DNA of 64,000 bases from Siniperca chuatsi (lineage: Eukaryota; Chordata; Actinopteri; Centrarchiformes; Sinipercidae). Positions 45,099-59,640 of this stretch are shown here, one piece after another. A model generated the notes under the pieces. The model saw only the letters and a program-made list of their open reading frames with translations, made no database searches and was not told the origin of the DNA. The DNA is taken from the NCBI RefSeq assembly GCF_020085105.1, contig NC_058043.1:9193667-9257666 (forward strand), in the 5' to 3' direction. The stretch's first letter is position 1; every line of letters starts with the position of its first letter. The translations under genes and the position numbers were made by a program.

Positions 45099-48000
45099 TA
45101 AAAATGTACTGGGGTACATCTGAACATCTAGCTGTATGAAACCTGCAACTTGACTGGTTTAAAGTGACATCATATTGTATAAGCCACGGTCCCTGTGGCT
45201 GGAATGTATTTATTTAAAAAAAAAATCTATATTTTGTGACAGCTAAAGATTATTTATTTGCCACGTCAATTTTACATAGAATTATAAACTGAACTTCACA
45301 GCCGTGTTTGTTATGCTCTAATCTATTCAGTCCTCTTTTGACAGCCCCTGCCTATGTTGCTAACAATTCTAACATCATGTTAAAACTAGAAATATGCAAC
45401 ATTTTACAGCAGAAATCAGTTGCATCAGGACAATATACAATGGTAGACAATGTGATTGTAAAGTATATTCTTTCAAACAAAACAAAACTTACTTGTTCTT
45501 TAAAATCTGTGACACAGTGTGAAATCAAAACAACTGACGTTAATATAGCTGCACAACCTCATGTCATGAGAGAAACTCCACAGTTTCTTAAGCTTAAACT
45601 TTAAATGAAGTTTTGAGAATTCCTCTTCAAGCTCTCTGTGGACTTACAGGAGAGACTGGTTCAAAGTCAGTTCTTCAAATATAGTATATCTAAAGATCTT
45701 CAACTAGGTCACTAAGTTTCAGGGAAGTATCAAATCTCAGCAGGTGGAGCAAGACAAACTGATTAAACTTGTATTTGCATTTAAAACTCTCACAAAAAAG
45801 TCTGCTACCACAGGATCTAATAGAAACCATGTCTCTTGCTGTATTCGACACCTGACCGACAATTACAGACTAAGATGGATGGCCATTGATCACAGCTTAT
45901 ATGATCTAAAATGAGCAAAGTTCTCGTACTGTGGCTTGATGTCATCAGGGTTATCTCGGCTTGGGCTTGGAGCGTAATATTTTCAATAGAAAGCCTGCGT
46001 TATGAACTGGAGGTGAGGGGTTTGAAAGAAGAGGACATTTAGAAGGCAGACGTGGTCCAGTGAAATACGAGAAAGTTGCATTACGGGAATTGTAGGATCC
46101 AGAGTTTCTGGAGCTTGATCCATACTAGAGACTAAAAGTCGGGATATTTTGGCCTCTCCTGCTTCAATTTAGACCATTCTTTGTTTATATGTGTCTCTTG
46201 TGAGTCCCACATCTTTATGGATGTGCAATACTAAATAACTGGAGTGCCTCTTTAAATAGAAAAAAATGATTTGTGGAAAAACATGTTTGTATACCTCAGA
46301 AGATATTTTAAAAAAGTATTGTTTTGGTTTCAGGACCAAAACTCAAGCATTGTATTTGCACCAGTATTGCACGTTGCCTAACAATACCCAGCAAAGCGCA
46401 GGACACCTGGATTTAAAAATGGATATTGAAATATTGGAATGGATTGCTAAAATACTGTGAAACGTGTGAAACAAATTGTTTGTTCTAACAAAGAAAAACA
46501 AAAGAAAACAGTGCACTCCGCTTCAGTTCATCCTTCATACTGAATCTGAGATAAAAGACGACAGGAACAAAAAAAAAAGCTGCTGACATTTTCCAAAATA
46601 GTTGATAAAAATGAGGTGACACTTCAAGGAAAAGCAAGCAAACAAATATATTGCTTCTTATACGCCCTGACAGTCACACAGTAGCTTTTTGTGTTGTTTG
46701 AAAAAGCGATCACTTAATGATTTCCACTATCTTCATATGCCCTCATACACACACACATACATATAAACAGACACACACATCCACTGTATCTATCACTGGA
46801 GCTGCCCTCTGCCCTCTGAGCACAAACACCTCCTGTACAGTGAGATCTTGGCCACATTATTCAGATGCAGCACTTTTTCTTTCCCTCAGGACAAACTGTT
46901 GCTGCTGCTGCCCTCATCAGATTCAAGTCCCATATATAGAACCACATTCATCAAAAATTCACACTGCTGTGTAAACAGATAGAGATAACCAACCTGACTC
47001 ACAAAGAGAAACAAACTCTTTAAGGATTGATGTAATCTCACGTCACTGTAAAGACAATTGGATTATAAAACAAAGAGATCGATACGGGTGAGCAGCGCTA
47101 AAACATGCCTGAAGAAGAACTTTGTAAAAAAAACAACATGTCACAGCTAATCCCAACAGCACAAAACACATCTACTTTGTGTACTACAAACTAAAGCCCA
47201 GATCAGTGTGTGAGTTAATTTGAAATGTAATCTTATAATGTATAAAACAATACACTCCAGTTTTCACCAAGATTAATATCACCACTGATGGTCCCTGATA
47301 AACAATTCCAGCCCTGCAAAACATCCTGGATTCTCAGCTGACGTCTCGGCTGCAAACATTAGTGTTGCAGGTAAATAAAATGTGAATAAAGAAAGAGAAT
47401 CTGTACGGCTCTCGCCTCTCTCAACAGCTGTTGGTTATTTAGGAAGCCTTGATAAAAGGTTCTGGACCCTCAGCTGCTCTCATGGTGTCGCTTAATAGCC
47501 AGCAGTAGAGGATTGTAGCAGCTGTATGAATAAAAAAGCAGTGCACTGTTGGAAAATGCTCAGAACATCAAACACATGCAGAAAAAGGTGTTGATGCTGT
47601 ATCCAAACAACAGCCAACAACGATTTTGCAAAACCTCGGCAGTCAGACGGCAGAATAACTGAAACTCATTCCTGTTTCTCTACAATATTCATGTAACATC
47701 AATAATACAGAAGTTCAGGACACAAACAGACTTAAATACAATGTACAATGGTCCTATTTTTAGCAGCTACAGCCTTTATACAGTACAATCAATGTGTAAT
47801 TGATTAGCAGGAGCAAGGACACAGGAAGCCTCGGATGATCAACAACAGAAGATAAAGCGGCCGACCACAACTTATTCACATTAATCTGTGTCTACGTGTT
47901 AACAAATATACAGAGCGTGTACAAGGGTATGCTACTGGAATGCCATTGTGAATACTTAAAGAGGAACTTGTCCGATTTTACACATCAAAGTATGTTTACC

Positions 48001-50104
48001 AGGTCTTGGAGACTACTACTGCATATGTCAAAAAATAAAAAAAGTTGTACAAGGCCTTTGTGACTCCAGAGAGAGCTGCACAAAGTCAGTTGGGGCTGTT
48101 TGAAAAAAAACAAAAACAAATCTGGGGATGTGGAGTTAGAAAGAAGTGAGGTTGCCAGACCTCTGTAGCCCGCTCTTCATCTCTGCTTGTGGCTAGCAGG
48201 TCGAGGCTACTCGCTAGCTGCTACTAGCATAACGCACTAAAGCTTGTTCCGACCGAACTGTCAGCAGTCGAGTTGCATTGTGGGTAGGTTTTGATAAGAA
48301 GAATGTATGAAATAAAATAGACAATATCTCTGGTTCTGCTGCATTGATTTTGATACTTTTTAAAAAAAAACTGTCCTCTGTGAATCTGACAATGCCAAAT
48401 CGGTGGACTGGTTTTTTAAAGTCCATACCTTCAATTAGATAACGCAAAGATCAAGGTCCGTGTGTACTTAATCTAAGATGACTTTCATGGCTCTTTATCG
48501 GCCATGACCTGTTTAAAAAAACACTTAATAAACCCCCAAAAAACCCTGCATTCACTCATTCAAGTCAGAATTCATTATCTGTTATATGACAGCTAACATA
48601 GACGCAACTACTGGAAAAATTCTACTACAAATTCAGCTATACGACTATAAGTATACAACTATAAGGTCTAAAAGCAGACATTCAGACGTATCATTACAGA
48701 TCACAGCAGTTTACTGAACCTGGTCTGTCCTCTCTGCGGCCACTCAGTCCTCAGCGTCACTCCCAGTAATTTCTTGACAGCCTTCAGGAGACACCTGAAA
48801 CCGAGAGTCAAAGAGCGTCACCTGCAACCATGACACATCCTGCGGTATAGCACGCCTTTTCCACACACACTCTCACACACACACACACACACACACTGTG
48901 AGACTGAACTTTGACAGATCCCTGAGAAGACACATTAATGCATCAATAATTAGCTAGCTGCGAGGGAGGGTGGAGACTGACGGCTCTCCCTTGTAACGCA
49001 CATTCCTTAGAAAGGTGCCAGGCAAAGGAGATTCAGAGACAGACTGATAGAGAGAAGGGCGGAAGAGACAGAAACTTAGTCATCAAAAAGATAAGGCAGA
49101 CGGGAAGAACAGAGAAAGGACACGGTCACACAGGTGGTTAGATAAAGCCTGTTCCGTGGAGGACAGATAAGTCAACATCGGGGCATCAGGTCAGCCGTGC
49201 TGCATTCACTCAGTCAATACAGATTTGCTGATGTACAATGAATTCCACGTGTCTGAGTGTCTTTCAACTGACGAGGATCCACAATATGTCAATATTTTAA
49301 AAAATGATGCATGAATAAAAGAATAATAGCATTCTCAAAATAACAGAAATTATCTTGGGAGACAGTTTTTTCACAGAAATGAAAACATAACAAATGCTTT
49401 AACACATTCGAGGACAAATGCGCAGAAGCTCTTTTGTTATTTAGTGTGATGCTGTGAATAAAAAGAACCAGAGCACGCAGGTGTGTGTCCTCACAGAAAG
49501 ACAGAGAAGCTTCCCACTGAAGCAGACTTTCCACTGATCGTACAGCACACAGCAGAGCATAATAACTTGCAGGATTATCGCCTGAAATCCTTCAAGTCAT
49601 GAAAGACTCAAATAAAACCAGTTGTCTATCCACACAGACAGATGCTCGTCCCCAGTATGTGCCATCTGTGTATCATCTAATCATGTTTCTCCCTGTGGGG
49701 TTCACTCCATTTGACCCTGGTGTTATATCCCATTATAGCAGGAAGTAATATACGACCCCTGTGCAGGCAAGAGACAAACTGAAAGGGCTGGAGGTCCGGT
49801 GTTATTCCTTGTAGAGAAAACACAATCTTATAATTGAGTCCGTTTTCCTGCTGTGATTTGACAACATCCAATATCCCGAGGTTATGAGTTGAAGTTCCCC
49901 CAACACCCACCCTCTGTAAAATTCTCAAAACTATTTGGATTATTTGTATTTTATTTATTCAATTAGTTAACATTTGCTGTTTTTTCTCTGGAAATCAACA
50001 AGTGCTTACATGTGAACTCAGCAAAACAAACTAAAGTCTGACTAAAACAACAGCTTTAGAACTTTGTCTATCTATAATAATGAGATATAGGCTAATGTTT
50101 TAAT
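45099..50104. other. Intergenic stretch, no gene recognised
   Basis: Unique-looking AT-rich DNA with CA-rich microsatellites at about 46747-46782 and 48862-48896. No exon could be supported. Confidence 0.4.
48862..48896. repeat. (CA)n microsatellite
   Basis: A CA run interrupted once by TCT. Confidence 0.9.
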
Positions 50105-50260
50105 TAGTGCTGGTAGACAGATTTCTTTTTATATTTGGACAGTGCCAGGCTAGCCTTTATGCTAAGCTAAGCTAACCAGGTGAGCGTGGTATAGACTTTC
50201 TCATCTAACTTTCAGAGAAGCAAATAAGTGCATTTTCCAAAATGTTCAACAAATCCCGTT
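50105..50260 (-). mobile_element. Family R4 right-half fragment
   Basis: Right arm words AGTGCCAGGCTAGCC, GCTAAGCTAAGCTAACC and CCAAAATGTTCAAC. Confidence 0.6.
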
Positions 50261-50284
50261 AAATATGCAGAGACTGAAAATACT

Positions 50285-50455
50285 GGACTCCCTCAGTACC
50301 ACTGCTGCGGTGCCCTTGAGCAAGACCCTGAAGGCCCAACTGCTGGAGTGGGCCTGCTCAGTGGCCGGCAGATCAGAGCGTGGGGGCACTCCTGAAAAAG
50401 AGAGCATTGCTCTCAGCAAAACTTCCCTTTATAAATAAAGATTAAAAATTTTAAA
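50285..50455 (+). mobile_element. SINE-like tail
   Basis: GGTGCCCTTGAGCAAGACCC and the following CCCAACTGCT are typical of the 3' part of fish SINE/LINE copies. It ends in an A-rich tail (AAATAAAGATTAAAAATT). Confidence 0.5.
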
Positions 50456-51244
50456 AATAAATAAACAAATTTCAATGAAAAGCAATGAAACTCGATGGCA
50501 GTATGGAAATTCACTTAATTCAATGCAGATCAAAAGAAGAAGCTGTCATGGAATAGCAGATGTTTAAATTACCGTTTTTCCGTTGGCTTAAAAGTCAAGA
50601 CTGAAAGTTTACTCATGACCTTGGAAACATGGACTTACTGATATCATTTTAGTTTCACTTCACATTTAGAACTTACGGTACAGTGAGGGAAGGAAACGCA
50701 GACACAAACTGTGGCCTACTGGTTATTTTAGGCAATCACCAGGAGGCACACGCACATCCATAAATGTTCTGCAGGTGCTGGGTGACAATAATCTGCACAA
50801 AAGAACAAAAACATATCCGCACACTGCTGTGTTGCTTTCAGTTCCTGTTTAATTGCAAATGGAAATGACAACGTTTCACCCACAAACAGTCTTCTACTGG
50901 ATATTTTCCCATCACCACTCTTTCACATGACGTGTCTTGAAGATTAAAGAGAAATATGTATGAGTGTGTTTGGTTGTGGAGCACCATTTAGTATTCTCTG
51001 CAGAGCCAATTTCGCATAAAAGAATTCAATCAATACTCAAGGGCAAGTGGGGAGTACCCTGTGTGCTCTCCGTGCCAGTTTGTAATCAATAACCTTTTTT
51101 TTCCACTGCCCAGTGCAGAGAGTCAGTGTGGACAGGGCGTTTATTGAAGCCCCCGGTTCAGTGTGCACACACTGAAGCTGAAACTGGGCAGGAAAATGGA
51201 AGTGACTCATTCAAAAACAGTGCAGCTGCTAAAAGCTATGAGAG

Positions 51245-51246
<2 letters not shown>

Positions 51247-51281
<35 letters not shown>
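51247..51281. repeat. (AC)n microsatellite
   Basis: Seventeen uninterrupted AC units. Confidence 0.95.
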
Positions 51282-51283
<2 letters not shown>

Positions 51284-51513
51284 CCCACACACACTAAAAG
51301 CCTCTGTTGTTGTTCTCATGAATGAGAACTCCTCTGGCTGTTAGAAGTGAGATGCACTGAGAGGAAACACCATCAGTGATGAAGTGAGTATGTAGGCTGC
51401 TGTTCAATCAGCAAAGTGAAAACTCTGAATCACAAAAGTCTACAATACAATATGATTTACAAAACATCTTAGATAATGTAGAAAAGTATAGAAAATTCGT
51501 CCTGAAAGGATTA

Positions 51514-51840
51514 GTCAACTAACTGATTAGTCGAGCGACAAAAAATATAAATATATATACATATATATATATATATTTGATAATCAATTAATTGTTTCAG
51601 TCATTGTTCACAAAAAAATGCCAAATATTCTGTTTCAAGCTTCTCAGATGTGAGGATTTGCTGCTGGTCTTTGTCATATAGGATAGTAAACAGAATATAT
51701 TTGGGTTTTGGAGTGATTGTCAGGTAAAACAAGGAATCTGAAGATGTTACTTTGGGCTCTGGGAAATTAAAATACTCACTGTTTTCTGACATTTTATAGA
51801 TAAAACAATTAATTGAGAAAATAATAGTTTGCAGGCCTAA
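51514..51840 (-). repeat. Family R5 repeat copy
   Basis: Words TAATCAATTAATTGTTTCAG and GAGAAAATAATAGTTTGCAG flank a core with CAGATGTGAGGATTTGCTGC. A (TA)n run at about 51546-51577 lies inside it. Confidence 0.55.
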
Positions 51841-52910
51841 ACAAATTTGATAACTCAGTTTGAAAGTTCTTGACCTTGGAAACAGAAGTTGACAGAATAA
51901 TCTTATTTCCATGTATTAGCTATCCTGGAGCTTTCGATCATATCACATGACTTTCCCCACTTGTCATGAATAAATCTGAAACTAAACTTTTAAGCCAACA
52001 TGGAAGAGAGGAAAAGAGGCGCTCAGGAAAGATGGAAATCTGAACATCTACAATTCCATGATCTTCTGATGAAGATCAGGTGTTATGATTGAAAACTCCA
52101 CGAGAGCTAATATATGTGCCTTCAGGTGAGATTGTTTTATAATTGATTAAGTAATTTTTCAAGCAAAAATACAAAACATTTGCTGCTTCTCAAATGGGAG
52201 CCATTTTTCATACATTTCTGACATTTTATACTAAACAATTACTCAATTAATCAGAAAAAACAGTCAACGGGTTAATCAATAATGGAAGTAATCGTTGGGT
52301 GCAGCTGTAATCCATAGAGCTGATCAGTGTCTGGGAAGATGTTTCTAGAACAGTTCATACAGAACACAAACCCAAGTACCTCAACACAGTAGCTTTGTCT
52401 TTCATGAAGGATTTTCTTAAATCAGTTTTAGGTAAAAACTGGGAACTTTTTTGGGACTCTGAAAACTTTCAACCTAAACAGAAAATAAAAATAATCATCG
52501 TACTTCAAACACGCACATACAGTCGCTCCCACTGCTGCACACCCACCACACAGACCCCATCTTTAACAAACCCAGGCGCCATGGCAACATCCAGCCCTCT
52601 TCCTCCCTCCTCCTTTGGCTCTACAGCACTTCACTGACACTATAAATCTGACACGCTTGAGGAGCAAACCTGCACACCAACAACCTCTAATAGCCTCTCC
52701 TTGTTCTTCTTAAGCTGTGAGATGGGTTTTGTAATGTAACCATCTACAGTAGAGGTGCCCGGAGATGCAGGCTGATTTATTATGATCCGGAAAGTGGAAG
52801 AACGCACGCCAACGACTTATCCCACGGCACTCTCAGCAGTAGTCATACAAGGCTGACTTACATAAAATAAGCCTAAAATGTAGTTTGAGCAATCCTACAG
52901 CCATGCAACA

Positions 52911-53220
52911 CTAGTTCCAACCTTTTTGTGCTGGGAGCCCGTAAAATGAAGCAATATCTAACCTATGATACTTCATCGCAGGTTAGGAACTTTAGTGTCA
53001 ACGGTTGTGAGCAGTTCAACGAAAGAGTGATTATTCTCGAAGCGGTAAATGTATTTGGTATTTATCAAGAAACAAGCAAAAATGACAAAATTAGAGGAGA
53101 AGTCAGCAAAAGTTCATATAATTTGGTAGGACAAAATGTAAATGTCTTTAATCATATTGTGACCCCTTAGATTTATCTTGGGGCCACTTGAGGCCCCCTG
53201 ACCCCCAGGTTGGAAACTAG
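52911..53220. mobile_element. Short inverted-repeat element (family R6)
   Basis: The ends are inverted: CTAGTTCCAACCT at the left and AGGTTGGAAACTAG at the right, 310 bp apart. Related fragments sit at 25262-25372 and near 10378-10432. Confidence 0.6.
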
Positions 53221-53235
53221 AGAGTGATTTTCATT

Positions 53236-54535
53236 AGGGACGCAACTAATGATTGGGCCAATGTTTTTCGAATTCGTGGCCTTTTTGCTTGAAAAATGAA
53301 CAATTAACCAATTAATTTTCTATAGATCAACTAATCTATTAATAGACTAAACGCTACAGCTTTCAATGATAAACAGATTATCAAAAATTTGTTTTCTGTC
53401 TGTCAACTAATTCAGCTCTAATTTTAAGATCATAAAAGAGCAGTTGAAGAGTTTAAGAGATTTCCAAAATTTCACAGAAAAAGATGGCTGACGAATTTCA
53501 GGTACAAAGTTTTATAAAAGTAAATATACTGTATAAATCTTGGGACCGACCTCAACCTTTACTGTCTATCTATTCATGAATTTATCATCAGGCAGGGACC
53601 TGGATGCACCTCCTGGGATAAAATACCGTGTTGGCATGAAGCCGTTTGCTGCTGATCTGCACCGTATAGCCTGCTGGTTAAATTCTGCTGATTCAGAATC
53701 TATTGGCACGGAGCAGCACAGTCAGACAGTATAGCCACAACAAGGAATTGCTAATCAGTGTCTGGGAAGACGTTTCCAAAACACCTCATACTGAACACAA
53801 CTCTGTATAGTAGTTAAATATAGTACATTTGCCCTTCATGACTGATTTGCTAAATCAGCTTGGGGTGAAAAACAGGAACTTTTTTGGGACTAAACAGATA
53901 CCTACCCAGACAAATGTTATGTGTGTATTATTTATATATAGGGAATTTTTCTTGCTTAAATGATTAATTAATAAGTAAACACTTTTTCCATATTCATTAA
54001 AGTAACTTTTTAAGCAAAAATGCCCCAGAATCCCTGGTTTCAGCTTCTCTGATGTGACTATTTGGTGATTTTCTTAAGCTGTGTCACTCCTTTGTTCCCT
54101 CATTCACTACTCCATATATAATTTACTCTACAGTGATCAGTAAACTGAGATTTCGAATACTTAAGAACAATCATCATTTTGCGTCATCACTTGTCATTTT
54201 CGGATCTGTAAAATGCAACACATTGTGGGATTGTTGTCAGAAAGCAGTGTACATGCCATGAACACTACTTTCATTGTGGGAAAGCACTATACAGTAAATA
54301 GAGAGAGATTTCCAAAGCTGCCTTAGTCTTCTATGATAAAGTGAATATCTTTATGTTTTGGACTGTTGGTCGGACAAAAGAAGCAAAGTGAGGACATCAC
54401 CTTTGGTTCTGGGAAATTGTGATTAAATGTTTTATATTTGTCTGACATTTTATAGACAGAACGATTAATCAATTTATCAGGAAAATAATCAGCAGATGAA
54501 CGAATAATACAAATAATTGTTAGTTGAAGGCCTAG
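53236..54535. repeat. Cluster of broken family R5 copies
   Basis: Recognisable pieces at 53236-53420, 53985-54060 and 54350-54535 (for example CTGACATTTTATAGACAGAA and GCTTCTCTGATGTGAC), separated by unassigned sequence. Confidence 0.5.
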
Positions 54536-54639
54536 AAAACTGAAATCCAAAAATATTATTGTTTAAAAGCTCATGAAGGCACAGGAAAGGCCAAAGTCCT
54601 ATACTAAAAACCAGCAGTAAGTTTATATCATGTATGTAG

Positions 54640-55213
54640 CTAGAGGTGGGTGATATGACTAAAGTCGTCTATCACAGTATATGTCATTTTTTAATGGTAT
54701 ATATCACGATACAGTAATTTTTCTGTAAATTCAATTTAAAAATGGTTTAAAATAACCGTACCGTACTTCATCACATTTGATTATTTTCTTCTTTTACCTG
54801 GAACTTCCATACAAACACAATCAACTCCTCCTGCTCTGTATTTACAATTTCACTCCTCCTCCTCCACATTTTCTTGTCACTCTCTTCTTCTGCGGCAGTT
54901 GGCAAACCAGCTTAGAGGTGCATTACCGCCACCAACTGTCGCTCTCACGCCACGTGAGAATGTGGTAAGCAATCCTGCTGGCCAAATCACGTTACCTTGC
55001 GAGGCTGCTGGATTCCCGAGATCACGAGAGAATAGCAATATCACGAGAGAATCATGAGAGAATCCAGCCCTGATTTGCTGCATAGCCTGTCCCGAATATA
55101 TAGTTGAGACACTAAGGGATAGCTCCCACGGTGGAAACAGTATTGTCAAATCTCTACCGGTGGACACATTTCTACCGTCGCACGGTATATACCATCATAT
55201 TGCCCAACCCTAA
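54640..55213. mobile_element. Inverted-repeat element (family R7)
   Basis: The left end TAGAGGTGGGTGATATGA and right end TCATATTGCCCAACCCTA are imperfect inverted repeats of a common teleost element. The interior carries a repeated ATCACGAGAGAAT motif at 55020-55060. A remnant of one end lies near 30062-30090 (GATATCGCCCAACCCTAA). Confidence 0.65.
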
Positions 55214-57980
55214 CAGCAAAATGGAATCAGGCTCATCCTGGCTTTTCTTTTTCCATCACAGAGCTGCCATCTATCATAAAACACAAAACAATGACTGACA
55301 TTTATTCTTTGCCAAGCAGGACCGTTCTGTTATGCAAATTGTTGTCTGCCACTCCACAGTTCCAACAGTTGCACAACGCAGTATGCCCTGGTTTGTAATG
55401 ACAGCTCTGCCCTTTTCCCTACTGTATCACAGTAACACCCACCATGCACCATTACAGGTCAAACTCCCCGAATCTTTTAATGTGCGACATCAGCTGGAGA
55501 GAAATGACAGAGATGCAAACTCCTGGCCCTTTAAGGAAATTCAGCCTGTCTTTCTCCCATGATCCCTTGTGAGGATCCTATCTCAGGCTCCAATTACCTT
55601 ACAGTTCAGGCCAAAGCGAAAGCCCTGCTCTCTCACCATCCAGCCTGTACCTCTCTACAGTCTCTGAACATGTATGGAGGAAGCTTTAAGAGGATCCTTT
55701 CCATTCACTTAGTTCAGATGTACAGTGGCTTTCCAAATCTGCTCATTCAGATGCTAAGAGACCTTGCAGGAGAGCAGTACTTACAGTACTTAACTCTGAA
55801 ACAATCATAACCTATTTAGTGTTGTGGTATAATTCTCATAGGAACTGAGACAAAATGAAAATTTTAATTACATTGATCCAAACCCAGACATAGATGGAAA
55901 AGGCTTAGGATGTCTGCAGCCATATTCTTGGTTAAAAAGGCAGAAGGGACTAACAGAAAAGAATAAGTAAGCTTAATTGCTTTCAATCAGCTAACGTCAG
56001 ACGGGGCTCGTGAGCACCAGATGTGACATGCCAAGCTTGTAAGTGCAAATGGAAATTGGAAGCAAACAGTGGTGTCTATGCCCACTGGGAATAACATGGT
56101 CAAATCTATCATTACTTACACAGAAAAAGAAAAAAAAGGAGACTTTGGGTTTAGTCTAATTAATTACATTAGCAGTGACGGCTCATCTGTCATTGCTCCT
56201 ATACAAAAACAGAGAGGAGTTGAACCGGGCGCTGCAAATCAAATGAGTGTCCCTCATTTGCCACATGAATTAATCCAATTAGGCACTCACTCAAATAAAA
56301 GCACTTTAACATGCGTGCAGGGACACACACAAATCTCCTCTCTCTCTAAATGACCCTCAGCTATGATATTTCCATGAAATACAACACTGAATTTTTAGGT
56401 AAGATACTTAAGCATACAATTAATTCTCCAAAATAAATAAGCCACATATTATATATATTATATTCCTTTTGCAGTTCACAATAAAAACTTGCTCACAGAA
56501 TAGGCTCGTCCTCAGTAACCATTCCCTGCATCCAAATGATCCTCTCTTCAAGCAGAGTTTGTTTACGCTTTGTTATTGCAGGTTGACGGATTTGATGCTC
56601 AGAAATCGGATGAGATGATTTCCTCATGACAAACCGCGTAGGAGGCAGAGGATTTCTACTCAGCTTGTTGACAGCAAAAGCACTGACTGAGAATAACCAT
56701 TATTTAACAATTATTTTCATAATTAAACAAGTTTGTTTAGTCTACAAATGTCACATAAACAGAGAAAGCATCAAATCCTCATGTTTGAGAGCAGAAACCA
56801 GCAATTATTTGCCATTTTTGCTTAATAAATGACTTATATGATTAAGCAATTATTAACATGGTTGTCAGTTAATTAGTGATTAATCAACTGGTCATTTCAG
56901 TACTAGTGATAATGACATAATCAGGCCGACTCTTCTTGTCCAGCACACAATAGGTGGAAACCTACTGTGGATTACTCTGCTGCAAATACTACTCAGTTTG
57001 TATACACCAAATGCAAATACACAGAGTGACATAAAATGTACCTGGTCAGGCTGACAATCAGCATACAAGAAGTGGAAAATTACAGGATTAGTCTGTTGAA
57101 AAGACTACATACAAATAAAGTGAAATAAAGCAATTTAGTACTGCACTTCCACCAAGCTGGGAGACTTGTGAGAGACATATTTAAAAAGAGAATGGTCAAA
57201 ATCAAAGCAGCAGAGCAGAGGCCGAGATGTCCTGACCTTTAGTCCCTAGTAGAAGTTACAAAAACACTGGATCCTACACTTCCCCAAAATGCAACTCAGC
57301 AGCACCTTTTGTTAGACTTGCCCTGCATGATAAATGCCCACTTCTTTAAAACTCCACATCTCTAATTTGTGAGCCCTTTTTTTTCGTTATAAATGTGTTG
57401 TGTCTGAGTCCAAGCTGAGATAGCCCTGATGTGTTCTCAGACTCAACAGAAAAAGCTCCTCCAGAGCCCCAGAAGATATTAAACAAATGTTTTCACAGGC
57501 TGAGCAGTGCTCCTTATGACGAGAAAACTGAACTTCAAGTGGGAAAAAAAAGTGGCCCTTTAAGACATGAGGGGGGGACACAATGTTTTTTTGAATAAAC
57601 TGACTTCTGTTTAAGGCATACATCAAACATTTGCTATAGACGGTATTTGATCTAATATCACTATGCAACCTTTTCCATTACAGATGCACATCAGCCTGCA
57701 TATCCCACAGTCCATCAGTGACCAGACAGAGATCAGAACCGTGAAGAAGAGTCAGCACCTGACCTGATCTACCACCAGCTGCTCTCCAGCGATAAATCAA
57801 AGAAATGTGATGGTCTGGAGGAAGCACAGGCTCTCCCCAGAGACAAGCCTTTTCACTTTAGACAGCCCTCCCTGCCCTCTGCTGCAGCCAGCACAGGCTG
57901 CTGCTTCTCACTGCATGTTCTGCACAGCAACTCATGCAAATGTTGTTAAATGTAATTTTCTTACGTCAAACTGTTAACGT
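55214..57980. other. Intergenic stretch, no gene recognised
   Basis: Includes a family R5 fragment at about 56698-56905 and otherwise no assignable feature. Confidence 0.4.
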
Positions 57981-58003
57981 ATTATATATATGTATATATG
58001 TAT

Positions 58004-58069
<66 letters not shown>
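57981..58069. repeat. (TA)n microsatellite
   Basis: An interrupted TATG/TACA section followed by about 27 uninterrupted TA units. Confidence 0.95.
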
Positions 58070-58070
<1 letters not shown>

Positions 58071-59089
58071 TCCTGATACACTTGGATTTGAAATGAGTGT
58101 CATGAAGCAGGTGTACTGTACAGGAGTGGCGGTGGTTCAAGTTAGATCTCCGGCACTTCAGCACAAAACTGCAGGTTTTATGATGCAAACAGAGAGGATA
58201 TAACAATGAGCAGACTTTTCCTCTCTAAACAATGAACTTTTACTGCTATGTACTTTCATTCAGTCTCAGAAAGAACATAACTGGTTGAAAAATGCCTGTT
58301 CTCACCGACAGCAGATGTAACGGTTCAGCAATATTAACTATAAATTAAGCTAGTGTGTTAACAACAAGCTGTTGGTGACTGATATGTGGTTATAAAATAT
58401 CAAGAATAACATACCGAAACGTAATTTTAATCCAGCTTCTTTGAATATTTTTAAAATGTAATCATTTGTCTTCATCAGCAGGGACTGCCTCCGTTGTCTC
58501 CCCGGTAAATGTGTCACTGAAAGGGGCCGCCAGATGGGGGATGGTCAGTCAAGGTAGCCATAACGAACACTGAGACTTCCGGGAAGCTCTTTCAAAATAA
58601 ACGTTTTAATAGGAAACCTTGGCGGAAACGCATGCTGGGGGAAAATAAAATAATAATAAAATAGTTAAAATAATAATCATCATCATCATGTTATTTTTAT
58701 TATTATTATAGATTGTATCCATAGAACACCTACGAAAACCAAGTTACAAAGTTCTTAATATAAATAAACCAAGATTTCAACATGTGAAGACTACAAATGT
58801 AACAAAGAGACAAGTAGAATTTGACAATTAAAATTACAAAAATTTTATTAAATAAAACACACAACAATGCATTACATTAACACACTTTTTTATTTGCATT
58901 ATCTCTCCACATTGCACATATTCTATATACTGAACATGCACATATGTTGGTCAATATTTTGCACATTCTTCGTTTCAAACACTGCACAGCTCTTCATTTT
59001 TAAAACAGATATATTTGACATATTTTTTATATATTGTTAATATTTTGTTATAGTACATTTTTCTATTTTCTATTTATGATTCTTGACTT

Positions 59090-59222
59090 TTGCAGTATGT
59101 TTATTCCTTTTCTTTTCTCTTACTATGTTTATTGTTATGCACCAAAATACCAAGGCAAATTCCTTGTCTGTGAAAACCTGCTTGGCAATAAACCTGATAT
59201 AAATTCTGATTCTGAATAAAAT
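59090..59222 (+). mobile_element. LINE-type 3' tail
   Basis: TTGGCAATAAACCTGATATA followed by AATTCTGATTCTGAAT is the usual 3' end of fish L2-like elements. No coding part is left. Confidence 0.5.
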
Positions 59223-59387
59223 AAGAAATAAAACAAAACAAAAAAAAAAACAGACAAGACTCTTTATAACTAAGAATAATAAGAAAATAAATTTAACTCA
59301 CAGTATAGGCCAGCTATGCATGTTACAATCATTGCATCTAATATAAAGAAAGCCAATGTTTATATGTTGTGTTAATATGGTTAGTTG

Positions 59388-59640
59388 ATTGACACAAAAT
59401 CAATTTAGATAGTCGATTAATCGATTAGGTAATTTATCCAAAAAAAGCTCAACATTCTCTGGTTCAAATGTGAAGATTTGTTGCCTTTCTATGTTTGGAC
59501 AAAACAAGTCATTTGGAGACGTCGCTCCAGGAAATCATGATGAGCATTTTTCACATGTTTTTTTTTACATTTTGTAGACTAAACAATTACTAGATTGATC
59601 AGACAAATAATCACAGTGTTTTTGCAGTCAGTTAGCTGAG
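59388..59640 (+). repeat. Family R5 repeat copy
   Basis: Contains ATAGTCGATTAATCGATTAG, CAAATGTGAAGATTTG and TGGACAAAACAAGTCATTTG. Confidence 0.55.

Noticed and set aside
57982..58206. Open frames of repeated Tyr-Ile across the (TA)n tract
   Set aside because: Pure translation of a microsatellite.
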